Source of the DNA: Thermoflavimicrobium daqui | Lineage (GTDB): Bacteria > Bacillota > Bacilli > Thermoactinomycetales > Thermoactinomycetaceae | Length of the DNA stretch: 64,000 nucleotides | Direction of reading: 5' to 3' | NCBI RefSeq assembly: GCF_003313465.1 | Contig: NZ_KZ845666.1 | Span: 332,412-396,411, forward strand | Shown: positions 44,562-54,292 of the stretch, one piece after another | Numbering within the stretch: the first letter of the stretch is position 1 | How the letters are laid out: each line of letters begins with the position of its first letter | Program-made: the position numbers and the translations under genes | Notes under the pieces: generated by a model | What the model was told of the DNA's origin: nothing | The model's input: only the letters and a program-made list of their open reading frames with translations | Database searches by the model: none

Positions 44562-45539
44562 TTAAAAGTAATGGCTAAGGAATGAAACTTCTTTCAATAT
44601 TGCAGTAAGAAAAATATTAAAAATAGCCAAAGGTAAAAGTCCTTTCCAAGCAAATTCCATCAACTGATCCCCGCGAATTCGCGGCATTGTTGCACGAAGC
44701 CAAAACAGGAAAAACACAAATAGAGAAAATTTTAAGATGAACCAAATCAATGGTGGAATAAATGTTAAGCCAAAAGGGGCATCCCAGCCTCCTAAATACA
44801 AAATGGTAATTAAAGAAGCCATTCCAAAAATATAAGTGTATTCAGTTAGCATAAAAAAAGCGAATCGGAAACCAGTATATTCTGTGTGATATCCGGCAAC
44901 CAGCTCTGACTCTGCTTCAGGTAAGTCAAAGGGGGTTCTATTTAGTTCAGCAATTGAAGCAATTAGAAACACTATAAAACCTAGAAATTGCGGGAATATA
45001 AACCACGCACCTGTTTGTTGTGCATGTACGATTTCTGTTAGATTTAGTGATCCTGCACTCATAATCACACCTACAACAGATAAAACCAACGGAATTTCAT
45101 AACTAACCATTTGAGCAGCGGAACGCATACCTCCTAGTAAGGAATACTTGTTATTAGAGGCCCATCCGCCTAATAAAACTCCAATAATCGTAATACTAGA
45201 AATGGACATATAGTATAGTAGCCCTACAGCGATATCGGCAAACTTAATGCTTTCTGTAAAAGGGATCACTGCAATTACTGCAAAAGCTGGAATAAAAGCA
45301 AGGACGGGAGCGAGTTTAAATAAGCCAACATCCGCTTTTCTAGGAATGATATCTTCTTTAATTAGTAGTTTCAAAACATCAGCTACCGTTTGTAATAATC
45401 CCCATGGTCCTACTTGAGTTGGACCAACACGATTTTGAATCCAGCCAATCACTTTCCGTTCAAACAAAATTGCATAGGTAACAAATCCTAATACAAGAAA
45501 GAGCATAATCACTGGTCCTAAAATCACCCAGATATCCAT
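44562..45539 (-). CDS. nuoH: NADH-quinone oxidoreductase subunit H
   Basis: NuoH joins the membrane arm to the quinone site. The 325-residue protein has eight helices and the signature ERKVIGWIQNRVGPTQVGPWG, plus ELNRTPFDLPEAESELVAGYHTEY with its acidic loop. I start at the ATG at 45539, 8 nt after GAGGTG; it shares one base with the nuoD stop (TGATG). A TTG one codon earlier is the only alternative. Confidence 0.95.
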   Translation of the reverse strand: MDIWVILGPVIMLFLVLGFVTYAILFERKVIGWIQNRVGPTQVGPWGLLQTVADVLKLLIKEDIIPRKADVGLFKLAPVLAFIPAFAVIAVIPFTESIKFADIAVGLLYYMSISSITIIGVLLGGWASNNKYSLLGGMRSAAQMVSYEIPLVLSVVGVIMSAGSLNLTEIVHAQQTGAWFIFPQFLGFIVFLIASIAELNRTPFDLPEAESELVAGYHTEYTGFRFAFFMLTEYTYIFGMASLITILYLGGWDAPFGLTFIPPLIWFILKFSLFVFFLFWLRATMPRIRGDQLMEFAWKGLLPLAIFNIFLTAILKEVSFLSHYF

Positions 45540-46639
45540 CAACCATCCACCTCCCCTAACACAATATCAATCCCACCCAAAATCGCCACCAGGTTGGCAA
45601 TATTTTGCCCCTTGAGCATCGTCGGTAAAATTTGCAAATTATAAAAAGAAGGTCGACGAAACTTTAGTCTCCAAGGTTTATCCTTACCTTTACTTACGAT
45701 ATGACAACCTAACTCCCCTCTTGGCGACTCGATCCCAACATATACTTCGCCTTCAGGGACACGTAAAACACGAGGCACTTTCGCCATGATTGCTCCACCT
45801 TCTGGAAATTGTTCAACTGCTTGATCCACAATCTGAAGTGCCTCATTTATCTCTTGCATTCGACATACGTACTTGTCATACAAATCCCCACGAGTTCCGA
45901 CTGGCACTTCAAACTTAAAGCGGTCATAGATCGAGTAAGGTTGATGCTTACGTAGATCCCATTTCACTCCTGTACAGCGCAGATTTGCTCCTGATAAGCC
46001 ATATGAAAGAGCAGTTTCATGTGAAACGATACCAATACCTTTGGTACGTTGTAAAAAAATTTCATTACCCATTATGAGCCCATGATACTCTTTCATTTTC
46101 TCACGCATGTACTCAACGAAGTTTTTAATTTTATCTAACCAACCTATAGGAGCATCCCACTTCACTCCACCTACACGCATATAGTTATAAGTAATTCTTG
46201 CCCCACACAATTCATTAAAGAGATCCAAAATCTTTTCACGATCACGAAAACAGTAAAGAAATGGGCTCATCGCTCCAATATCTAGTAAAGCTGTTCCTAA
46301 CCAAACCAAATGACTTGCTACACGATTTAATTCCATAACAATGACACGTAAAAACTCCGCTCTCTCCGGAATCTCTATCCCCATTAACTTTTCGGTGGCA
46401 TGACAAATAGCATAATTGTTCGTCATGGCAGACAAATAGTCCATCCGGTCTGTATAAGGAATAATCTGAGTGTAAGTAAGATCTTCCGCTAGCTTTTCTG
46501 TTCCTCGATGTAAATAGCCTATAACCGGTTCTGCCTCTTGAATAACTTCCCCATCAATTTTGACGACTAATCTTAATACTCCATGAGTACTCGGATGTTG
46601 GGGTCCTACATTTAAAATCATTTCTTCTGTTCTAAGCAC
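45539..46639 (-). CDS. nuoD: NADH-quinone oxidoreductase subunit D
   Basis: The 366-residue 49-kDa-type subunit forms the quinone pocket with NuoB. Visible are GPQHPSTHGVLRLVVKIDGE, the conserved Tyr in YTDRMDYLSAM, and PRGELGCHIVSKGKDKPWRLKFRRPSF. The start is GTG at 46639, 8 nt after AGGAGG, and 3 nt beyond nuoC. Confidence 0.96.
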   Translation of the reverse strand: MLRTEEMILNVGPQHPSTHGVLRLVVKIDGEVIQEAEPVIGYLHRGTEKLAEDLTYTQIIPYTDRMDYLSAMTNNYAICHATEKLMGIEIPERAEFLRVIVMELNRVASHLVWLGTALLDIGAMSPFLYCFRDREKILDLFNELCGARITYNYMRVGGVKWDAPIGWLDKIKNFVEYMREKMKEYHGLIMGNEIFLQRTKGIGIVSHETALSYGLSGANLRCTGVKWDLRKHQPYSIYDRFKFEVPVGTRGDLYDKYVCRMQEINEALQIVDQAVEQFPEGGAIMAKVPRVLRVPEGEVYVGIESPRGELGCHIVSKGKDKPWRLKFRRPSFYNLQILPTMLKGQNIANLVAILGGIDIVLGEVDG

Positions 46640-46642
46640 CCC

Positions 46643-47428
46643 TTATACCTCCTTATCTAGTGGAACGTAATCTTTTCGCAAAGGATGACCGACCCAATGA
46701 TCTGGCATAAGGATTCGTTCTAATTTGGGGTGATTTTCAAATTGAATTCCCAGTAAATCATAGATCTCACGTTCATTCCAATTTGCCGCTTCCCATATAT
46801 GAGATAAAGATGGGACCTTCGCTCTATCCCGATCAGTCCGAACACGAAAACAAACTCGTTTTCTTCTACGCAAAGAGCATAGATGTATTACGACTTCCAT
46901 ATGCGTTTCATAATCAACCCCAGAGCAACTTTGCATATAGTTGAAGGAAAAGTCAGGGTGATCTCTCGCTAACTTAGCAACTTGTTCCCAAGCTTCTTTT
47001 TTGATGATCAATGTTGGTAAATGATCATTGGCTCGATTGATGAAAAACTCTTCAACTGCTTCGTTTCCAATTTTTTCACGAATGATTTTGACATATTGAT
47101 TTAAAATAGGTTCTTCTGGCGAAGGAGGTAATGGTTCCTTTTCTTCCTTGGGCTTTGAGCGTGGTCTAGGAGTAGCAGCTGGCTTAGATTTCCCTGTAAC
47201 AGAAGGTTGTGGCCCCTTGGGAGTTGGCTTTGGATCAACATTGGAAACCTGTTCTGAAGAAGGCTCTTTCTTATTTTCTTTAGGAGAATCATCTTGATCC
47301 TTATCTAGCTTCTTTTCTGCTTGTCTCTTATCTACTCCTTCATTGGCCACAGAGTTCTTACCTACTTGGTCCACTTCAGGGAGTCCAGTCTTCTCCTCCT
47401 GTGAAGCATTTTTCTCTTGCTCGCTCAT
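46643..47428 (-). CDS. nuoC: NADH-quinone oxidoreductase subunit C with long N-terminal extension
   Basis: The C-terminal ~155 residues are a standard 30-kDa NuoC domain. It ends in [17 protein letters not shown] and [17 protein letters not shown]. The first ~105 residues are a low-complexity tail rich in Lys, Glu, Pro, Gln and Ser with no fold I can recognise. The ATG overlaps the nuoB stop (ATGA, 47425-47428), so the extension is part of the gene. Extended NuoC tails of this kind occur in some Bacillales. A tether or assembly role is possible, but is not supported by sequence. Confidence 0.94.
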   Translation of the reverse strand: MSEQEKNASQEEKTGLPEVDQVGKNSVANEGVDKRQAEKKLDKDQDDSPKENKKEPSSEQVSNVDPKPTPKGPQPSVTGKSKPAATPRPRSKPKEEKEPLPPSPEEPILNQYVKIIREKIGNEAVEEFFINRANDHLPTLIIKKEAWEQVAKLARDHPDFSFNYMQSCSGVDYETHMEVVIHLCSLRRRKRVCFRVRTDRDRAKVPSLSHIWEAANWNEREIYDLLGIQFENHPKLERILMPDHWVGHPLRKDYVPLDKEV

Positions 47429-47943
47429 TCATTAGTCACCTTCTTTCCTGTTCGAGCTTCATAACGAATCTTTTCTTGTAATTTATGAATCCCATAAATT
47501 AATGCAGCTGGGTTAGGTGGACAACCTGGAATATATACATCTACCGGAACAACTTGGTCTACTCCTTTAACCACAGCGTAAGACTTTACATAAGGGCCTC
47601 CTGCAGTCGCACAAGAACCCATCGCAATCACCCATTTAGGCTCGGGCATCTGATCATATAATCTTCTAAGTAATGGAGCCATTTTCTTCGTTACTGTTCC
47701 AGCTACAATCATGACATCAGATTGACGAGGTGAAGCGCGAAAAATCACACCAAACCGATCCAAATCATAATGAGCACCACCTGTACCCATCATTTCAATC
47801 GCACAACAAGCCAAACCAAAGGTCAAAGGCCACATCGAGTTACTACGTGCCCACGCTTTGATTTTTTCTAAATTCGTCGTCAAGATATTTCTCTTTATTT
47901 GCTCTTGTTCAAAGGGGGTGATGTTTTCGAAATTTATTTCCAT
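47425..47943 (-). CDS. nuoB: NADH-quinone oxidoreductase subunit B (N2 cluster)
   Basis: NuoB binds the terminal cluster N2. The ligands are visible: the tandem Cys in [10 protein letters not shown], Cys in [10 protein letters not shown] and Cys in [13 protein letters not shown]. The length is 172 residues from the ATG at 47943, which lies behind AAGGTG; a TTG seven codons upstream is less likely. It overlaps the nuoA end by 10 nt and nuoC by 4 nt. Confidence 0.96.
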   Translation of the reverse strand: MEINFENITPFEQEQIKRNILTTNLEKIKAWARSNSMWPLTFGLACCAIEMMGTGGAHYDLDRFGVIFRASPRQSDVMIVAGTVTKKMAPLLRRLYDQMPEPKWVIAMGSCATAGGPYVKSYAVVKGVDQVVPVDVYIPGCPPNPAALIYGIHKLQEKIRYEARTGKKVTNE

Positions 47944-48311
47944 TCTAGCACCTTCTTCTTCCAAGCGTAAATCAGACCTATTAGTAAGAAAACCACGAAT
48001 ATCGTCATCTCAACTAAGATAAAAAGGCCCATCTCTGAACGTAAAACATCATAAGTTACAGCCCATGGATATAAAAAAATGGTTTCTACATCAAAAATAA
48101 CGAAAAGTAAAGCAAATAGATAATAGCGAACATTAAATTGAACCCAACTTTCTCCAATCGGATCTACTCCACTTTCATAGGTAATCTCCTTCTCTGGCAA
48201 AGGTCGATGGGGTCGAAGTAATCTTCCCAGTGTTAAAGCAACAACTGGCAAACCAATCCCCAAAATAATAAAAACCAGTATGAAGAGATAATCCTTTTCC
48301 ACGTAAATCAT
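47934..48311 (-). CDS. nuoA: NADH-quinone oxidoreductase subunit A
   Basis: NuoA is a three-helix subunit next to the quinone site. The loop [24 protein letters not shown] and FLIFDVE-like [18 protein letters not shown] are typical. The start is uncertain: the ATG at 48311 and a GTG at 48302 (with GGAAGG 9 nt upstream) are both plausible, whereas the ATG at 48323 has no ribosome-binding site. It is the first gene of an eleven-gene operon without nuoEFG, so electrons must enter from a partner other than the standard NADH module. Confidence 0.93.
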   Translation of the reverse strand: MIYVEKDYLFILVFIILGIGLPVVALTLGRLLRPHRPLPEKEITYESGVDPIGESWVQFNVRYYLFALLFVIFDVETIFLYPWAVTYDVLRSEMGLFILVEMTIFVVFLLIGLIYAWKKKVLEWK

Positions 48312-48323
48312 CCTTCCCTTCAT

Positions 48324-48833
48324 AGACCATGCTACAATTATCGCTTAAAAAGATAGGCGAAGCACTTATTGGACAACTTCTGCATACAGGTTGGTTGAAA
48401 GCGTTAACAAAAAGAGGAATCAACTTGTCACAAAATAAACTCATAACTTTCAACAGATTGTAATGATTATAACAAAAGGCCCTTATTGTGTCTAACGAAG
48501 AAAGTGATTATAAACATAAAGGTAAAGGGATATTCTCTTATTAAGAGACAGAAAGTACTTTTTACTTAATATTTTTATCAAATCTAAATCTAATTATCAT
48601 TCAATATCTGAATATATTTTTATCAATAATAAATTAACATGGAGAAATATCAACAACTAGTGACTAAGGAATTACTATCTAATTTTTATTTTTACATTTT
48701 TCGTTATTATATATATTTTTGTAATATAATTTGAATTTTTGTTATATTTTTTAATTATACGACGAAAATCGAATCACAAGAGCACGATATAAATGGCATT
48801 AATTCCATTTATTAGAACAGAGGAGAGTTCTTA
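48324..48833. other. Divergent intergenic region between nuoA and a lipoprotein gene
   Basis: About 500 AT-rich nucleotides. A leftward promoter candidate for nuo is listed separately. Rightward, TTGAAT and TTATAC at 18-nt spacing near 48733-48762 could serve the lipoprotein gene, but AT bias makes this weak. I see no further ORF or RNA. Confidence 0.5.
48466..48495 (-). promoter_or_regulatory. Candidate sigma-A promoter of the nuo operon
   Basis: On the minus strand TTAGAC (48495-48490) and a perfect TATAAT (48471-48466) are 18 nt apart, about 150 nt before nuoA. Confidence 0.5.
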
Positions 48834-49469
48834 ATGAAAAAAATGCTTACAGTCACTTTTAGTATATTCCTATTAGTAGGTTGTCAATCTATGGTAGATG
48901 AAACAGATGAAAAGAAAGAAATACCTGTCTACAAAGAAACAAATGACATCAATTATGTTAGAGATCTACCTACTATGATAGAAAAAACCACTAATATAGT
49001 AGAAGGAGAATTTATAAGGGAAGAAAAGCGAGATAAGGAGACAAAATTTTTTACCTTTAAGGTAAATGAAGTATATAAAGGATTTACCGAAAAATATATC
49101 AAAATAGGGATTCCTTATCAACGAGAGATAACTGAATTAAAAGATGAACATGGTGCTCCTTTAACCCTCTTTATACCATTATCACAATTTATTCAACCGG
49201 AATTGGGTAAAAAAACTATTCTCTTTTTATCACAAAAAGATAAGCATACCCATACGTATAGTTTAGAAATTCATCCTTATCACATTGTCTTTGATCAAAA
49301 TGATATAGCGACTTTAAAAAAGCCTAAACATAAGTCAAAACGAATCGTTATGGCTTCTGATAACAAAACAAAATATTATATCGAATCAGAAGGTTATCCT
49401 GAAGATAATGACTTAATTACTGGAAAATCTTATAGTAGAATTGTAAAAATAATAAGGAAATACAACTAA
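48834..49469 (+). CDS. Hypothetical lipoprotein
   Basis: The 211-residue protein begins with a short signal peptide and lipobox LLVGC (Cys17), so it should be tethered to the outer face of the membrane. The mature part is hydrophilic and shows no motif I recognise. The VEGEFIREEKRDKETKFFTFKVNEVYKG segment suggests a small beta-rich fold. A GAGGAGAG site precedes the ATG. It is oriented against both nuo and atpC and is flanked by an AT-rich promoter region and a shared terminator. Confidence 0.78.
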   Translation: MKKMLTVTFSIFLLVGCQSMVDETDEKKEIPVYKETNDINYVRDLPTMIEKTTNIVEGEFIREEKRDKETKFFTFKVNEVYKGFTEKYIKIGIPYQREITELKDEHGAPLTLFIPLSQFIQPELGKKTILFLSQKDKHTHTYSLEIHPYHIVFDQNDIATLKKPKHKSKRIVMASDNKTKYYIESEGYPEDNDLITGKSYSRIVKIIRKYN

Positions 49470-49526
49470 GAAGTCGATGGACGAAATTCCCTTATATAGT
49501 CATTTACAATTAACTTCTAAGATAAA

Positions 49527-49557
49527 GAAAAGGCACTCTCTGAAAGAGTACCTTTTC
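49527..49557. terminator. Bidirectional terminator between the lipoprotein gene and atpC
   Basis: GAAAAGGCACTC (49527-49538) and GAGTACCTTTTC (49546-49557) form a 12-bp stem, fully paired with a G-U in the atpC-direction RNA. T-rich sequence lies on both sides. Confidence 0.72.
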
Positions 49558-49558
49558 T

Positions 49559-49963
49559 TTATCTTTTAGGGCTTTTTTTAACTACTTCTAACCGATTTAT
49601 TGCACGCTTTAAAGCACGCTCGGCTCGTGCAATATCTCCTTCACTTCTTGCAATACGCTCTTCTGCTCTCTCTTTTGCTTTTTCCGCACGTTCGACATCG
49701 ATTTCACCAGGTAATTCGGCACCTTGTGCTAAAATGGTAACTTTATCGGGTCGTACTTCGATAAAACCACCACTAATCGCTATTTGCTCTTCTTGTCCAT
49801 CTTTTTGCACACGAACCGAAGTAATTTGTAATGGGCTAACAAGCGGAGCATGATGAGGTAAAATTCCGATATCCCCATTAGCAGCTCTTGTTATTACCAT
49901 ATCTACTTGCTCTGAATAGACAATTTTCTCTGGTGTCACAATGTCCAGTTGCATCTTACTCAT
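49559..49963 (-). CDS. atpC: ATP synthase F1 subunit epsilon
   Basis: The epsilon subunit sits on the central stalk and inhibits ATP hydrolysis. The 134 residues show the N-terminal sandwich (LDIVTPEKIVYSEQVDMVI, GDIGILPHHAPLVSPL, ISGGFIEVRPDKVTIL) and a helical C-terminal domain rich in Ala, Arg and Glu. An AGGGTGAT site precedes the ATG. Normally atpD lies just upstream; here an NRPS/PKS operon does, with 170 nt between. A candidate promoter in that gap would let atpC be transcribed alone. No other atp gene is in the window. Confidence 0.95.
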   Translation of the reverse strand: MSKMQLDIVTPEKIVYSEQVDMVITRAANGDIGILPHHAPLVSPLQITSVRVQKDGQEEQIAISGGFIEVRPDKVTILAQGAELPGEIDVERAEKAKERAEERIARSEGDIARAERALKRAINRLEVVKKSPKR

Positions 49964-50075
49964 ATGGACATCACCCTTTTTTAGGTATATTTAGAATGAG
50001 ATATTTTGAATTAGCATACTTAACCCAGCAGAGATAAACAAATTCCTATCCATCACGTAACTAAATTTCCTCCCT

Positions 50076-50104
50076 AGGTTAACCTATGAATATTTTAATG
50101 TCAA
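50076..50104 (-). promoter_or_regulatory. Candidate promoter of the solitary atpC
   Basis: On the minus strand a perfect TTGACA (50104-50099) and TAACCT (50081-50076) are 17 nt apart, in the gap between the PKS and atpC. Confidence 0.5.
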
Positions 50105-50133
50105 TATACCTTTCATTTTTGGTGATTATTTTC

Positions 50134-53100
50134 CTATTCTTCTATCTGAGAAGGTAGGTAGTTCAACAGCTTCAAATAGTCGATATAATTCATGATTAGC
50201 TTTTTACTCATCGGTTCACATCGAACATGACCATTCATTGAGTCATATGCCTTTTGGTCTGAAAAGTGATTAATGGGGCTGACCGAATCCAAACTTCGAA
50301 ACATTGGAATAAAAGCACCTAAAGAGGTTTGTAAAACCTTAGATGGTTCAGAAATGATTTTTTGTGCCCATTCTTCCAAGGGCATCATCTTAATCGGATA
50401 ACCTATTTCTTGAATCCATGAAAATAATTGTTTCCAAGTGATCCTTGTTCTATTGACATAATGAAAAGCCTGATTGAAATGTTCAGGACACTGCGCCAAA
50501 TGAACCATTCCACCTGCAACATAATCAATAGGTGCAAGATCTAGCATCTGGTCTGATTCAGGAGCACATCCCAACTGAATACATCCTACAATAAGGTTCC
50601 ACATAAAGTCTTGTTGATTAAGTATTCCAGTTTGACTATCTCCACCAATCATTCCAGGTCGATGGATCGTTACAGGTAAACCTCTTTCAGATGCAGTAAC
50701 AACAAGTTGTTCCGAAACCCACTTGCTTTGACCATATCCCAATTGTAGTCCTTCAGGGTGGGGAACAGAGAAAACCTCTAGTCCATTTTCTGTAGCTTTA
50801 TAAGCTTCATTACTAAATACAGCAAGGGTAGACATGAGATGAAGTGGCTTAAGGCGTTTGGTACTTGCAAACCGGATCATTTGTTCCGTCCCCTTAACAG
50901 TCACTTCACGCATCCATTGATAAGGTAATGTATAGCTTACTTTCGCAGCAATATGAAATACAGTATCAATCCGTGTTAAAAGTTCATTGTAAACAGAATC
51001 CAACAACCCTAGATTAGGTTGCGTTAAATCACCTAATACACAGCGAATCCTTCCTTTTTCTATATACGGATGCAGCATCGAGCCCGCTTTCGATTGGTAA
51101 ATTTTCTGCATGGCTTCCTTGGTTGTTGCAGCTCGTATAATACAGGTTACCTGTGCATTTGTTTGTTCCATGATTTCTTTTAATACAAAACTACCTACAA
51201 ATCCTGTTGCACCTGTCAATAGGACTTCCTGAAAAGGAACTTGCCCTTCACCTTGAACAGGAATAATATCAGCTGGCAACAAAGAATCTTGTACAAAATC
51301 AACTGTTTTCGTATCTGGTTGTTGTTTCTCGTTCATTTTTCGTAACACTGCTGCTAGTTTACGTACTTTTGTATTTTCAAAAAACATACGTAGGGGAATC
51401 TGTTTCCCTAATCTTTGTTCGAGTCCAATTAATACTTCCGGCACTAGTAGCGAAGTACCACCTAACTCAAAAAAATCGTCAGTTGCTTTTACATCTTCTA
51501 TCCCCAATACATGGGCAATTTGCTGTGCCACAAGCTTTTCGTATTCGTCCTCTTCTTCTAATGATTTTTTTTCATTCGTTGTTACTAAATGAGGTTGATC
51601 TTTTCCTTCAATGTGCGTACGGGTAGGATAAGGGGATGGAGATAACTTAGAATCTATCCAATAATGTTGTCTTTCAAAAGCATAAGTGGGTAGAGATATA
51701 CGAACCCCATCCTCATAAGTAAACAGTTTCTGAAACCGAATCACTTCTCCCCGTTCCCATAACTTTCCGATAGAAGATAGCAATCCTTCTATCTCAGATA
51801 CCTCCTGATTAGACCAGCCCATTGTTGTAACGATATTCATCTCAACGCGATGAACTGCTTTTTGTCGAAAGGCTAGTCTTCCTAATGTATCTCCTGGCCC
51901 TATTTCTAATAAAATTGCTTGTTTATTCATTAATTTATCCAGTCCTAGACGGACAGGTGACCTCACCTGTTTAGCCCAATATTCAGGATCTGTAGCCTGA
52001 TCTGAAGTAATCCAGTCTCCTGTGACATTGGATATAAACGGAATTTTCGGCGAGTGAAAACGAATGTGTTGAATGGCTTCTTTGAATTGGTCAGCTGCTG
52101 GTTCCATCATCATGGAATGGAATGCATGAGACGTATTTAAACGGCGAAAACGGACTTTGCGAATCACTAACTTTTGTTCCAGCTGTTCAATGGCTGGGAT
52201 AGGTCCACCGACAACAACTTGGTTAGATCCTAAAATACCGGTAAGGGATATTTCTTCAGACAACCATTCTTGTACATCATGAGAAGATAAATTTAGTGCA
52301 AGCATTGCTCCTTTGGGTTGGGTAGCCATTGCTTCAGCTCGTGCAACTATCACTTGAAGAGCTGTTTTAAGATCGACAACCCCAGCCAAACAAGCAGCAA
52401 CCCATTCTCCCAAACTATGTCCCAACAATCCTGTAGGTTGGATTCCTAGTTCAAGGAAGACTTGTGCTAGAGAATATTCCACTACAAATAAACCAATCTG
52501 TGTCCACCTAGTATCGTTTAGTTTTGCAAATGCTTCTTTTTGGAACAAGACTTCGCGAATATCTGCGTCAATTAACGAGAGTAGATAATGTGCACACTCG
52601 TCAACTGCTTTTCGGAATGTGGGTACAGATTGATAGAGATTTTTTCCCATTGTTTCATATTGAGCTCCCTGACCTGGAAAAAGGAAATACACCTGAGGAG
52701 AACTCCATGATTTATCAAGGGAATCACCTTGTTTCTCGCGCAAGCAGTGAATAGCTTCGTCTACAGAATTAGCAGTCACAAAGGTACGATATTCAAATGC
52801 TTTACGACCAATCTGTAAAGTATGTGCTACATCAGCCAAATGTACTTGGGGATTTTTCTCCAGATAATCGACCAGACGCTCGATTTGTCTATGTACAACG
52901 GAAGCAGAACGCCCAGATAATAACAACAATTGGGACGGAGAAGGATTGATATTTCTTTTACGATTGGTGCTTGGTGCTTCTTCAACAATCACATGAGCAT
53001 TGGTTCCCCCAATGCCAAATGAACTTACCCCAGCCCGATACACATCTCCGTTTGTTTTCCATGGCTCTAGCTTATTATTCACACGAAATGGACTAGTTTC

Positions 53101-54288
53101 TAAATGTAACTCTGGATTGGGACGTTTAAAATGCAATGTCGGTGGCAACTGTTTATGTTCCAAAGCCAATACAGTCTTAATCAAGCCTACAACTCCAGCA
53201 GCGGCATCTAAATGTCCAATATTCCCCTTTACTGAACCTAATGTGCAATACCCGACTTGCTCTGTACGTTCTCGAAATGCTTGAGTCAGAGCAGCAACTT
53301 CAATTGGATCACCCATCGGTGTGGCTGTTCCATGCGCTTCCACATAGGTAATGGTATCTGGTTCCACATTGGCTATTTCCTGAGCCATTGCAATCACTTC
53401 AGCCTGACCTGAGACACTGGGTGAAGTATATCCTACCTTCCTACTCCCATCATTATTAATGGCTGAACCTAGAATCACTGCCCGGATTGGATCTTGATCC
53501 AAAATCGCATCACGAAGCCGTTTTAGTACTACTATGCCTGCACCACTTCCGCCGACTGTCCCTTTCGCTTGAATATCAAAAGGGCGACAGTGTCCATCTG
53601 GTGACAAAATGCCTCCTTCTCGGTAATAATAACCAATGCCATGTGGTAAATTAATGGTTACTCCTCCAGCAAGTGCTACATCACATTCATATGATAAAAG
53701 ACTTTGACACGCTGTGTGTACAGCAACAAGAGAAGTCGAACAAGCCGTTCCAATCAATACACTGGGACCATGAAGATTAAGACGATACGAAATTTGTGTT
53801 GTAAGGAAATCCTTATCATTCAGTAGACGTATAGACATTGGCCCTACAGCATGAGCTATCTCCGGATTTGAAGCTAAATTTAATAAAATATAATTATTCA
53901 TGCCAACTCCACCAAAAACACCAATGGATTGATTGGTTGTATCTGGAACAATGGCTGCACTTTCTAGGGCTTCCCATGCACACTCAAAAAATAAACGTTG
54001 TTGTGGGTCGAGTACTTGGGCTTCACGCGGGGTGAAGCCAAAAAACCCCGCGTCAAAGCCAGTAATATTTGTCGGTGCCGCTAAAACTTTTACATAGTCT
54101 GGATGGTTTAGTTCATCTTCTTTGATACCTCTACGCAAAAGTTCTTCATCAGAAATCTGTCGAATACTTTCAATTCCATTTTTTAAATTACACCAAAATT
54201 GGTCAATATTTTCGGCTCCAGGAAAACGTCCACTCATGCCTATAATGGCGATCGCTGTTTCATTGATATCCTCCATGCGCGTGTCCAT
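50134..54288 (-). CDS. Type I polyketide synthase, KS-AT-ACP-thioester reductase
   Basis: This 1,384-residue megasynthase performs the last extension and release. Domains in order: KS (about 8-440; active Cys in GTACSTSLVAVH, His in EAHGTATPMGD and GNIGHLDAAAG); AT (about 525-830; nucleophile in GHSLGEW, HAFHS indicating malonyl-CoA); ACP (about 905-975; LGGTSLL); and a thioester-reductase SDR (about 1015-1384; TGATGFVGS, YGQSKW). No KR, DH or TE is present, so the beta-keto thioester should be released reductively as an aldehyde or alcohol. The ATG at 54288 follows GGAGG that lies in the stop codon region of the NRPS gene, 4 nt upstream, so the two are coupled. Confidence 0.93.
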   Translation of the reverse strand: MDTRMEDINETAIAIIGMSGRFPGAENIDQFWCNLKNGIESIRQISDEELLRRGIKEDELNHPDYVKVLAAPTNITGFDAGFFGFTPREAQVLDPQQRLFFECAWEALESAAIVPDTTNQSIGVFGGVGMNNYILLNLASNPEIAHAVGPMSIRLLNDKDFLTTQISYRLNLHGPSVLIGTACSTSLVAVHTACQSLLSYECDVALAGGVTINLPHGIGYYYREGGILSPDGHCRPFDIQAKGTVGGSGAGIVVLKRLRDAILDQDPIRAVILGSAINNDGSRKVGYTSPSVSGQAEVIAMAQEIANVEPDTITYVEAHGTATPMGDPIEVAALTQAFRERTEQVGYCTLGSVKGNIGHLDAAAGVVGLIKTVLALEHKQLPPTLHFKRPNPELHLETSPFRVNNKLEPWKTNGDVYRAGVSSFGIGGTNAHVIVEEAPSTNRKRNINPSPSQLLLLSGRSASVVHRQIERLVDYLEKNPQVHLADVAHTLQIGRKAFEYRTFVTANSVDEAIHCLREKQGDSLDKSWSSPQVYFLFPGQGAQYETMGKNLYQSVPTFRKAVDECAHYLLSLIDADIREVLFQKEAFAKLNDTRWTQIGLFVVEYSLAQVFLELGIQPTGLLGHSLGEWVAACLAGVVDLKTALQVIVARAEAMATQPKGAMLALNLSSHDVQEWLSEEISLTGILGSNQVVVGGPIPAIEQLEQKLVIRKVRFRRLNTSHAFHSMMMEPAADQFKEAIQHIRFHSPKIPFISNVTGDWITSDQATDPEYWAKQVRSPVRLGLDKLMNKQAILLEIGPGDTLGRLAFRQKAVHRVEMNIVTTMGWSNQEVSEIEGLLSSIGKLWERGEVIRFQKLFTYEDGVRISLPTYAFERQHYWIDSKLSPSPYPTRTHIEGKDQPHLVTTNEKKSLEEEDEYEKLVAQQIAHVLGIEDVKATDDFFELGGTSLLVPEVLIGLEQRLGKQIPLRMFFENTKVRKLAAVLRKMNEKQQPDTKTVDFVQDSLLPADIIPVQGEGQVPFQEVLLTGATGFVGSFVLKEIMEQTNAQVTCIIRAATTKEAMQKIYQSKAGSMLHPYIEKGRIRCVLGDLTQPNLGLLDSVYNELLTRIDTVFHIAAKVSYTLPYQWMREVTVKGTEQMIRFASTKRLKPLHLMSTLAVFSNEAYKATENGLEVFSVPHPEGLQLGYGQSKWVSEQLVVTASERGLPVTIHRPGMIGGDSQTGILNQQDFMWNLIVGCIQLGCAPESDQMLDLAPIDYVAGGMVHLAQCPEHFNQAFHYVNRTRITWKQLFSWIQEIGYPIKMMPLEEWAQKIISEPSKVLQTSLGAFIPMFRSLDSVSPINHFSDQKAYDSMNGHVRCEPMSKKLIMNYIDYLKLLNYLPSQIEE

Positions 54289-54292
54289 CCTT

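Noticed and set aside
48175..48453. A 92-codon ORF overlapping nuoA
   Set aside because: It is out of frame with nuoA, has no ribosome-binding site and no recognisable pattern.
49991..50053. A 20-codon ORF before atpC
   Set aside because: Its ribosome-binding site is 12-15 nt away, composition is unremarkable, and it could arise by chance in the atpC leader.
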